Below are positions 18,362 to 26,022 of a stretch of DNA of 64,000 bases, piece after piece. The notes under the pieces are model-generated. The model saw nothing but the letters and a program-made list of their open reading frames with translations. It did not search any database and was not told where the DNA came from. Position numbers and translations under genes: made by a program. The first letter of the stretch is position 1. Each line of letters opens with the position of its first letter. This DNA is from JACMLD01 sp039919885 (lineage in GTDB: Bacteria; Bacteroidota; Bacteroidia; Chitinophagales; Chitinophagaceae), in the NCBI GenBank assembly GCA_039919885.1, contig JBDSEV010000022.1, forward strand, positions 62,001 to 126,000, written 5' to 3'.

Positions 18362-20695
18362 ATGAAAAATATTGTAACCCTTACCGGGAAACTATACAGC
18401 TGCGCAGCAGTGTTTATGCTCCTTTTTTTAAGCCAGCAATATGGCCACGCACAAGCGTCCGCCAAAATAAAATTCAGCAACAGTTATGTAAATATTACCC
18501 GTAATACCCTCGGTGGTACGGTTGAATCCGGTGATATCCTGGAAATCCGCACTACATTATATGTGAACAGCACGTACAACACAACGGGAATGATCTACTA
18601 CCTCCGCTATGTCGATAACCTGCCGTCCAATACCGCCATATCAGCCGCAAGCACCCTCAACCTCATTACCAATGAAGGTGTTGCCCTTAAAACATATACG
18701 CAAGCACCCGATGCGGATGCCGGAACGTACCTTGCTACGCCATCTGTTGGGGAATTCCAGGTTAAAGTTAATATGGGTGGTTTCCCTTTTAGCGCGGATC
18801 CATCTGCGCCGGCAGACAACTCACCAACCGATGTAACGGGTTCGGGAAATCTGAGGGGCAACGTAAACAAGCCAAAATTTGGTGGCGGCACCCTGGTGTC
18901 CACGGCGTTCCGTGTGCAGGTAACCGGTAGTACCGGCGATATCATCACACTTGGCAGCGGGCATTTACTATTTAAGAAAACAAACGTGCCAGGCGACCCC
19001 GATACTTCCATCAACACCATTCCTTATCAAATTTTAATTTCCGCCAACGAAAGCCTCTGCTCCAATACGGTAGGAACCAATTTTGCCGATGAGTTTGCCG
19101 GGAGTTTTGGCAGTGGCAATTCCCTGAACAGATCAACAGGACCCAGTTTTGCTTTGCCTGGTTATACTTACATTCCAAATGTGAGCCTGTACCCAAGTGT
19201 GGGCATAAACGATGGTTATTATGCAGTAGTAAATAATTCCAGTCCAAAATCGGCCACGGATCCAAATGCGCGACGCCAACCTAATTGCGCACTACCAGCA
19301 GGTCCTATTGCACCCAATGACTCGTGTGCAGGAAGAATGTTTGGCGGTTTTTGGTTCATCAGTGGCGACCATACAGGAACCATGGATGCTATTGGTAACC
19401 CACCACCAGGGCCAGGCGCCACCGGTGGCTATATGCTGGCTGTAAATGCTGACATTGCTACCACGGAAGCCTATAAGCAAACCATCTCTGGCCTGTGCCC
19501 CGATACCTACTATGAGTTTTCAGCGTGGGTTAAAAATATCTGCCCGCTCTGTGGTCTTGATTCATCGGGTAGCCAGACCTACAAACCCGGTGTATTACCC
19601 AATCTTACTTTTGTGGTTGACGGTGTTGACCGCTATTCATCCGGTGAAATTGACACGCTTGGCTGGTTGAAAAAAGGCTTCCTTTTTAGGACCAATAGTG
19701 GCCAGACATCCATCGTAATTTCTATACGCGACAATGCACCCGGTGGTGGTGGAAACGACTGGGTACTGGATGATATTACACTGGCTACCTGCAGCCCAAA
19801 CCTGGCCATGTTGCCATCGCCCATAGCACCAGTTTGTTATGGTAACACGGTTGATATCTCCTGCGATGTAACCAGCTATTTTTCAAATTATACGCATTGG
19901 GAATATGAAAAAAGTACGGATTCAGGCGTTACCTGGGTCACAACAGGCGTTAGTGGGGTGGGTGTACCGGTCCTTACGGCCGGACAATACCAGTACAATG
20001 CAGCATACCCAACATTTGTTGGAGACAGCAGCGTACACAAGAATGTATACCGCATCAGGATTGCCTCTTCTGCGGCAAACCTGGCAGATCCTAACTGTTC
20101 TTTCCTTGCTACCACTACCATTGTAATAAAGGTTAACAATTGCCAATGGGTATTGAAGACAGATATTACAGCTATTTCCGGACAACTCAAAGACAATGCC
20201 GCTACCGTTCGCTGGTCAATAGCAGACGAAGCGCCGGGTGTTGAATATGCGGTGGAAAAAAGCACCGATAAAATTAATTACAAACCTGTTGAAAAAGTGG
20301 CCGCAAAAATGCAACAGGCGGCAAACTATGTGTATAACGATCCCGAAATATTAACGGCTCCTGCGTATTATCGTATTAAAATAATTGACAAGGATAAATT
20401 TAAATTTAGCAAAACAATCCTGCTGAGTCCTTCGGGATTGTCATTGGGAATAAAATCGATCACCAACCCGTTTGTACAAACCCTCGCTTTTGATGTGCTG
20501 GCACCTTCAGCGGGCATGGCCGGCGTACTGGTGATTGATAACTACGGTAAAACAATATACCAGCGGAAGGAGCTGGTCAGCACAGGAATTAATCCTGTAA
20601 AAATTTATCTGCCCGCACTCAGCAATGGCATTTATACTTTGCGTATAGAATTCAATAATACCGTTATTAATAAAAGGGTCATTAAAGCAAACTAA
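18362..20695 (+). CDS. Large secreted surface protein, core only, type IX sorting domain (tandem paralogue 3)
   Basis: The function is unknown; 777 residues, with a signal peptide (MKNIVTLTGKLYSCAAVFMLLFLSQQYGHAQ). It lacks the N-terminal PPC-like repeats and goes straight into the shared core: FSNSYVNITRN, VESGDILEIR, SLCSNTVGTNFADEFAGSFG, FISGDHTG, NICPLCG and DNAPGGGGNDWVLDDI. Ig-like (EKSTDSGVTW) and Fn3-like (VEKSTDKINY) parts and a sorting domain (NGIYTLRIEF, NKRVIKA) follow. It is the most divergent of the four: WDIIGDHTGA is changed to WFISGDHTGT and an insert with extra cysteines (CALPAGPIAPNDSC) is present. Only 171 bp separate it from paralogue 2. Confidence 0.84.
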   Translation: MKNIVTLTGKLYSCAAVFMLLFLSQQYGHAQASAKIKFSNSYVNITRNTLGGTVESGDILEIRTTLYVNSTYNTTGMIYYLRYVDNLPSNTAISAASTLNLITNEGVALKTYTQAPDADAGTYLATPSVGEFQVKVNMGGFPFSADPSAPADNSPTDVTGSGNLRGNVNKPKFGGGTLVSTAFRVQVTGSTGDIITLGSGHLLFKKTNVPGDPDTSINTIPYQILISANESLCSNTVGTNFADEFAGSFGSGNSLNRSTGPSFALPGYTYIPNVSLYPSVGINDGYYAVVNNSSPKSATDPNARRQPNCALPAGPIAPNDSCAGRMFGGFWFISGDHTGTMDAIGNPPPGPGATGGYMLAVNADIATTEAYKQTISGLCPDTYYEFSAWVKNICPLCGLDSSGSQTYKPGVLPNLTFVVDGVDRYSSGEIDTLGWLKKGFLFRTNSGQTSIVISIRDNAPGGGGNDWVLDDITLATCSPNLAMLPSPIAPVCYGNTVDISCDVTSYFSNYTHWEYEKSTDSGVTWVTTGVSGVGVPVLTAGQYQYNAAYPTFVGDSSVHKNVYRIRIASSAANLADPNCSFLATTTIVIKVNNCQWVLKTDITAISGQLKDNAATVRWSIADEAPGVEYAVEKSTDKINYKPVEKVAAKMQQAANYVYNDPEILTAPAYYRIKIIDKDKFKFSKTILLSPSGLSLGIKSITNPFVQTLAFDVLAPSAGMAGVLVIDNYGKTIYQRKELVSTGINPVKIYLPALSNGIYTLRIEFNNTVINKRVIKAN

Positions 20696-20915
20696 CAGTT
20701 GGCGGGCAAATACCTAACGGGCGTGCAAAAAACGCTTTATTCTTGCCTGAAAAACCTATTATCTTATGATTACCAGCCTACTAGAAAACAAAAAAATACT
20801 GTCACCGGCATTGGTTTCACGTAGTACTAGTACGATTGCGATTAAGGCCCGCAACGACTACTTTTGAACAGACGGATCAACAGGTAATTGTTGCCTGAAA
20901 ACCAAATCTGTATCT

Positions 20916-23186
20916 ATGAAAATACCTTTACCTAAACCTCTCCTAAGCAGCCTCCTTATTGTACCGGCCGCAGTGTGCATATCATTCGCTGCCACTGCAC
21001 AAACCGTAGACTATGGAAAAAGCTATATCAATACAACCAAGGGGACTGCCGGCGGCACCATGGAACCAGGCGACACCCTACAGATAAAATCAACTTTTGT
21101 AGTAAAGTCCGGCACGCTGGACAGTTGTGGTTTTTTTGATAACATACCGGCAGGAACGGTTTACATACCGGGAAGTCTGGCAGTATTAACCAATGAAGGA
21201 AAAGTATATAAGGCATTTACAGATGCCGCAGGAGACGATGCCGGCTGGATAGCGGGTACAGCAATCAGAATTAATCTTGGCTTTAATAGCCTGGGCGGTA
21301 AACAGGCAAGCGCCTTGCGGAGAGGCCAGATAAAAAATACGGATAAGCCTTCTTTTTACAACGGCACCTGTATTATGGTTGCTTCCTATAAAATAAAAAT
21401 AAACACCGCTTTGGGCGGTCAGATCAACGTAGGCGGCGGGTATGTAACCTATAAAAGTGGTTCCAGCGCAATTACAACCAGTTCCTTCCCGGTAGACAAT
21501 GTTGCTATTTTTACCAACTATGGTCTTTGTTCTAATTCTGTGGGCGCAAATGCGCTGGGTACGGAATTTAACGGCACTTTCGGGGGAGGAAAAAATAAAA
21601 ACAGGGGTACTTCTGCAAATGTACCGCCCAGTTATACCTATTCCCCTTTTACTGCAAACAATCCAAATGATTATTACTACGGCATTTCAAACAATACCAG
21701 TACGGCGGGCGCAGGCTACAGCATTCTTAACTCATGGCCAAAACCGGATCCTTCTGCTACTTCGCACCGGGTGTTTACCGTATGGGATATCATAGGCGAT
21801 CATACCGGCGCCGTAAATCCTATTCTGGGCAACCCTCCTGCAGATACCGTAAACAAAAACAATGGCGGTTATATGCTGGTCATCAATGCCAGCTACCGTA
21901 TAGACTCTGCATTTAACCAGACCATCACTGGTCTTTGCCCCAATACTTATTATGAATTTTCCCTCTGGATAAGAAACATCTGTTCAAAATGCGGTTGTGA
22001 TTCCAATGGCAGGGGTGCTACCGGCGGCGTAGGATACATACCCACTGCACCCGGTGACTCATCAGGCGTAAAACCAAACCTTACGCTGGCCATCAATGGC
22101 GTCGATTATTACACCACAGGAGACATTGCATACAATGGTCAATGGATAAAAAAAGGCTTTACTTATTTAACGGGACCGATGCAGACTTCGCTAACCGCAA
22201 TGGTGCGCAACAACGCGCCCGGTGGTGGCGGCAACGACTGGGCCATTGACGACATCGCGCTGGCCACCTGTATGCCTAACCTCAACCTGGATCCATCACC
22301 AAATCTTACTGTCTGCGTGGGCAACCAGGTAGATATGTCCAGCGTGATCAGTTGCTATTTTTCTAACTATATCTATTGGCGCTGGGAAAAAAGTGTTGAC
22401 AATGGTGTCACCTGGACCAATACAGGTATTTCAGGAACCGGCACACCCGTTTATAATGCAGGACAATGGCAGTATACTGCTACGTATCCATCGTTCCTGG
22501 CAGACATTTCTTTAAACAATGCAAGGTTCAGGATTACAGTGGCCTCCACGCCACTCAATTTAGATGATGCAGGCTGTTCTTTTAGCGCCGCTACGGTGAT
22601 ACAGGTGCTCACCAGTACTTGTATGGCGCTGCCCGGTAAACAGCTGGCTTCCTTTAAAGGTAAAGCTGTCAATGATTTTGCCACCCTCGACTGGACCGCT
22701 ATAAATGAAACTTCCGGGATGTTTTTTGAAATTGAAAAAAGCACGGACGCAATGCATTTTCAAAAAGTGGGGACCGTAAATGCCGTTGCCGGAAACGGAG
22801 ACACGCATCGCTATACATTAACGGATATGGAAGTATTGACCGGCGTGACCTACTATCGTTTGAAAATGGTTACAGCAACAGGTTTTGTCTACAGCCAGGT
22901 AGTTAATTTGTACGGAGGTAGTATCAGTTTCGAACTAAGATCGCTCCTTAATCCATTCGATAATTACCTTTCGTTTGATGCTATAACATCAGCCGATAAA
23001 AAAGTAACCGTTTTATTATTTGACAGTTTTGGCCGGGTGGTAAAACAGAAAAAAGAAATCTTGCATGCGGGTTTTAATAAAATCATCATGACGGATTGCA
23101 GCAGCCTGAGCGATGGTACCTATTTTTTACAGGTACAGGCAGCAGAACAGGTAATTAATAAAAGAGTAATCAAAATAAAAAGATAA
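20916..23186 (+). CDS. Large secreted surface protein, core only, type IX sorting domain (tandem paralogue 4)
   Basis: The function is unknown; 756 residues. The signal peptide runs to AATAQ and the mature protein begins directly with the shared core: YGKSYINTTKG, MEPGDTLQIK, GLCSNSVGANALGTEFNGTFGGG, WDIIGDHTGA, NICSKCGCDS and NNAPGGGGNDWAIDDI. Ig-like (EKSVDNGVTW) and Fn3-like (EIEKSTDAMHF) parts and a sorting domain (DGTYFLQVQA, NKRVIKIKR) follow. In the core it is closer to paralogues 1 and 2 than to 3. It is the last gene of the array and is followed by a strong terminator hairpin. Confidence 0.84.
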   Translation: MKIPLPKPLLSSLLIVPAAVCISFAATAQTVDYGKSYINTTKGTAGGTMEPGDTLQIKSTFVVKSGTLDSCGFFDNIPAGTVYIPGSLAVLTNEGKVYKAFTDAAGDDAGWIAGTAIRINLGFNSLGGKQASALRRGQIKNTDKPSFYNGTCIMVASYKIKINTALGGQINVGGGYVTYKSGSSAITTSSFPVDNVAIFTNYGLCSNSVGANALGTEFNGTFGGGKNKNRGTSANVPPSYTYSPFTANNPNDYYYGISNNTSTAGAGYSILNSWPKPDPSATSHRVFTVWDIIGDHTGAVNPILGNPPADTVNKNNGGYMLVINASYRIDSAFNQTITGLCPNTYYEFSLWIRNICSKCGCDSNGRGATGGVGYIPTAPGDSSGVKPNLTLAINGVDYYTTGDIAYNGQWIKKGFTYLTGPMQTSLTAMVRNNAPGGGGNDWAIDDIALATCMPNLNLDPSPNLTVCVGNQVDMSSVISCYFSNYIYWRWEKSVDNGVTWTNTGISGTGTPVYNAGQWQYTATYPSFLADISLNNARFRITVASTPLNLDDAGCSFSAATVIQVLTSTCMALPGKQLASFKGKAVNDFATLDWTAINETSGMFFEIEKSTDAMHFQKVGTVNAVAGNGDTHRYTLTDMEVLTGVTYYRLKMVTATGFVYSQVVNLYGGSISFELRSLLNPFDNYLSFDAITSADKKVTVLLFDSFGRVVKQKKEILHAGFNKIIMTDCSSLSDGTYFLQVQAAEQVINKRVIKIKR

Positions 23187-23330
23187 CGTCGCTTACTCTC
23201 ATGTCAATGGTAAAGACCATGAGTTGTTGATCCGTACCCCGTATCTTGTTAGGTAATGGATGACTGTTGCAGCAGCTTCGCAGTTGGCAGCTTCAGCATC
23301 GATTATTAAATTTTCAACTTGCGGTTGTAC

Positions 23331-23358
23331 AAAACCCCGCCTGTAGAGGTGGGGTTTT
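23331..23358. terminator. Terminator after the four-gene paralogue array
   Basis: The stem AAAACCCCGCC / GGTGGGGTTTT pairs over 11 positions (one G-T) with the loop TGTAGA. The outer A-T pairs supply the T-run, and the hairpin works on both strands. Confidence 0.75.
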
Positions 23359-23418
23359 ATATATTTTACCGTGGCAGTACACAACTGGTGGAATGGCGCC
23401 TGCATAACCACAAAAAAA

Positions 23419-23441
23419 TCCCGGCTAATGGTTAACCGGGA
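23419..23441 (-). terminator. Minus-strand terminator downstream of the unknown lipoprotein gene
   Basis: On the minus strand TCCCGG(T)TAA, loop, TTA(G)CCGGGA forms a 9-pair stem with one mismatch and is followed by seven T. It would stop transcripts coming from the 23605-24960 gene, 160 bp upstream. Confidence 0.6.
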
Positions 23442-23508
23442 GGGAATTGGAGTATTATGCGAACCCTGTTTCAGGAATCTATAAAACGTTTTATTCCGGA
23501 ATTTGTGG

Positions 23509-23571
23509 AAGACCACCAGGTTAAACAGGCCTTCATTGGCTAACCTGCAACGCACTCCGGCTGGTGGTCTT
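23509..23571 (+). terminator. Long-looped inverted repeat, terminator or structured RNA
   Basis: AAGACCACCAG (23509-23519) pairs perfectly with CTGGTGGTCTT (23561-23571), followed by TTT. The 41-base loop contains a second possible stem (GGTTA / TAACC). The large loop is unusual for a simple terminator, so a structured RNA is an alternative. Confidence 0.4.
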
Positions 23572-23604
23572 TTTCAAAAAATAAGTTGTTAGAAACGCCC
23601 CTGC

Positions 23605-24960
23605 TTAATTCACTCTTGAACGGGTAAGGTTAATTGTATAGCCGGAACCGGACGAAAAATCGTACTGGTACATTTTAATCAACCCAACGCCTTTTGCGTA
23701 CCATTGCTTTAAAAAATATATCTGCTTTGTACCAATTGCTGGTAGTGTAAGAAAATAACCGGTATGCACTTCCAGCACATCAGCATAGGTTTTCGCGCCA
23801 ACCGTATAATTAGCCAGCTTCTGTGAAAGTGTATCGTTGATGGCACCTGTGCGGCTGGCACCCTGGTAAGATCCCGAATAGGCGGTTATCCAGGTATTAC
23901 CCTGTGTTACATTGTCTTTCAAAAAAATATGTTGTAAGCCCGCGGCGATGCCGGTACTGGTATCTGCAGGATAATATTCGTAATAAGTGTTGCCACTCTT
24001 CCAATAATAGCTACTGTCCGAACCCGCAGTTCCATAATCGTTCACAAAAAGATTATAATTATTACCGCCGAAAACTTTGGTTGAGCCGGAACTTCGTACA
24101 TAAAGCGTATCAGCGGGAGATCCGCCTTCAGCCAGGTAGCTCCAGTTTGAATTAGCAGTTACTGGAAAATAATCTCCCACCCGTGGCGCCGAAAAATCTA
24201 CTTCTGCTTTGGTACAACCATCTTTTGTAACTGCTACCGTACCGGAAATAGAATCCGTACCACATTTTGCTACCCATGGATAATTACCTGCAGGCAATTT
24301 AACAATGAAAGCCCCCGCCGCGGTACAACCAGATGGCTCAGCTGCATAGAAACTAGTTATCTGTCCTGGTTGATTGCCAATGGTAACGGCAATGGGTGTT
24401 GTACTGGTACCACCGCCGCAACCTGCCTTGCTCCATAAAATTACCTGGCCGCTGTCTGTTGGTGCAGGCGTTACACCACCACCGCCTTTTAGCACGGCAG
24501 AAAATTTACCTTCCACAATGGCTTTTGACTCAGTACCACTCAGCGCTTTACCACTGAAGGTACCCGTTATGCCGAATGAGTCAATCTTTGTGATTACAAT
24601 GGTAAAAGAATCTACCGAAGTCTGATCGGTTTGATAGGTAGGCGTACCACCTTTTATATACGCAAATAAACTAAAAGGTGTTCTGTACGTGCCCGGTTTA
24701 AGGTCCGCCCCAAAAACCTGCAGGGTAATTTGCGAAGCGCCATCAGCAGAACGACCAATTAACGTCATAAATTTATACGTGGCGATGGTATCAATGGATG
24801 CAGAATCTATTGAGCCTTTAAATTGCACACCAGCTTCCTTGAACTCCCATTGGGCAGAAGGATTTCCACCCACAGGAATTTCCACACTATATTCTTTCTG
24901 GCAGGAAAAAATGGCTGCACTGGCTATTATTAAAACAAACAAACGCTGTAAATACTTCAT
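23605..24960 (-). CDS. Lipoprotein of unknown function
   Basis: I do not recognise the family. The 451-residue product begins with a lipoprotein signal (MKYLQRLFVLIIASAAIFSC, Cys20). Residues 30-150 form a beta-rich segment (VQFKGSIDSASIDTIATYKF), there is a short spacer (GGGGVTPAPTDSG), then a module with AGNYPWVAKCGTDSISGTV that resembles a carboxypeptidase-regulatory-like or Ig-like fold. The C-terminal ~190 residues (DYFPVTANSNWSYL to the end) form a further beta-rich domain. It is probably anchored in the outer membrane or exposed at the surface. It is convergent with the T9SS-substrate array. Confidence 0.75.
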   Translation of the reverse strand: MKYLQRLFVLIIASAAIFSCQKEYSVEIPVGGNPSAQWEFKEAGVQFKGSIDSASIDTIATYKFMTLIGRSADGASQITLQVFGADLKPGTYRTPFSLFAYIKGGTPTYQTDQTSVDSFTIVITKIDSFGITGTFSGKALSGTESKAIVEGKFSAVLKGGGGVTPAPTDSGQVILWSKAGCGGGTSTTPIAVTIGNQPGQITSFYAAEPSGCTAAGAFIVKLPAGNYPWVAKCGTDSISGTVAVTKDGCTKAEVDFSAPRVGDYFPVTANSNWSYLAEGGSPADTLYVRSSGSTKVFGGNNYNLFVNDYGTAGSDSSYYWKSGNTYYEYYPADTSTGIAAGLQHIFLKDNVTQGNTWITAYSGSYQGASRTGAINDTLSQKLANYTVGAKTYADVLEVHTGYFLTLPAIGTKQIYFLKQWYAKGVGLIKMYQYDFSSGSGYTINLTRSRVN

Positions 24961-25102
24961 TTTTATGAATTTAACTTGATAAGTTGCCGAACAAGAAAGG
25001 CAATAGCGATGGGAGCGATCGTTTTCCGGCCATTATCCTGTTTAATTACGAGGTAATAGCACGAAAGGTTGGTTGAACAGGCTGGACAAAACTACAAATG
25101 TT

Positions 25103-25816
25103 TCACAAAACCTGCATATTATCGTTAACAGGGCTGTTGGTTTCCACAGAAGCATGTTGATCCTCGTCTTCTTTTTTAAAAAACCGCCGTTGAAAAACCA
25201 GGATAGCAATTACACCTGTGGAGATTGCAGCATCGGCAATATTGAAGACCGGGCTGAAAAAAGTAAACCGTTCCCCTCCTATAAAGGGTATCCATTCCGG
25301 TAAGAATTTATCTTTTATAATGGGGAAGTAGAGCATATCTACCACTTTACCATGCAAAAAACCTGCATACCCTTTGGGCGGAAGAAACTGCGCTACATGG
25401 TGAGTAGTACTTTCATCAAAAATAATTCCGTAAAACATGCTATCAATGAGGTTGCCCAGTGCCCCGGCAAATATCAAAGCAGCACAGATAATAAAACCGC
25501 GGTGGTAATTTTTACGGAGAAAATTGCGGAGAATAAAAACGCCTGTAATTACTGCTATTAGGCGGAACAGTGTAAGCGTCATTTTACCCCAGTTTCCGCC
25601 CAGTTCCCAACCCCAGGCCATACCGGAATTTTCTACAAAATAGATTTGAAACCAGTCGCCGCCCAGCGGGCGTAAACCCTTGTCGTATGGCGTAAGCATA
25701 GCATAGGACTGAGCCAAGTCATCAGTCAAAGGCATATGCGTCTTTACCCAAAATTTAATTGCCTGGTCCGTTATAAGAATGAGCAGGATAAGTAAAACAA
25801 TATTTCTTCCCTTCAC
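25103..25816 (-). CDS. lspA: Lipoprotein signal peptidase (signal peptidase II)
   Basis: This inner-membrane aspartic peptidase cleaves the signal peptide of prolipoproteins after lipid attachment. The catalytic pair is visible: Asp125 in GALGNLIDSMFYG and Asp195 in FNIADAAI; the VENSGMAWG segment near 61-69 is also typical. The protein has 237 residues against ~160 in Proteobacteria. The extra length is mostly a loop of ~55 residues between the two catalytic motifs (including HGKVVDMLYFPI) plus a charged C-terminal tail; long forms are common in Bacteroidota. It lies downstream of murF-alr on the same strand, 206 bp away, with its own -7 box just upstream. Confidence 0.95.
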   Translation of the reverse strand: MKGRNIVLLILLILITDQAIKFWVKTHMPLTDDLAQSYAMLTPYDKGLRPLGGDWFQIYFVENSGMAWGWELGGNWGKMTLTLFRLIAVITGVFILRNFLRKNYHRGFIICAALIFAGALGNLIDSMFYGIIFDESTTHHVAQFLPPKGYAGFLHGKVVDMLYFPIIKDKFLPEWIPFIGGERFTFFSPVFNIADAAISTGVIAILVFQRRFFKKEDEDQHASVETNSPVNDNMQVL

Positions 25817-25833
25817 GGTTGTTTTTTAATTGG

Positions 25834-25841
25834 CAAATATA
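25834..25841 (-). promoter_or_regulatory. Bacteroidota-type -7 box upstream of lspA
   Basis: On the minus strand TATATTTG matches TAnnTTTG exactly and lies 17 bases before the lspA ATG. No TTG is present at the expected -33 distance, so the promoter is only partly supported. Confidence 0.45.
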
Positions 25842-26022
25842 ATGGTTTCACCGGCAGCGCATCATTTGCGCCAAGGTGTCATAGTTTCCTTTTTCATGGC
25901 GAATGGCCGGTAAAAAAAGTAACCAACGGTTCGCAAGATTGACAAGCAGCATGATATATAATTTTGTTAAATAAATGCAAACGCCGTTCATTAATGCAGT
26001 TAAATCTCCCGGCAACGTTCGG

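Larger units (their letters stand above)
23187..23604. other. Structured intergenic region, no convincing gene
   Basis: This 418-bp convergent region contains three inverted repeats, listed separately (23331-23358, 23419-23441, 23509-23571). A 118-codon minus-strand frame covers most of it, but it runs through all the hairpins and shows no recognisable protein, so I do not call it. A small RNA or long 3' untranslated region is possible. Confidence 0.5.

Noticed and set aside
23199..23555. 118-codon minus-strand open frame in the spacer after the paralogue array
   Set aside because: It runs through three inverted repeats, has no recognisable domain and no sensible start context.
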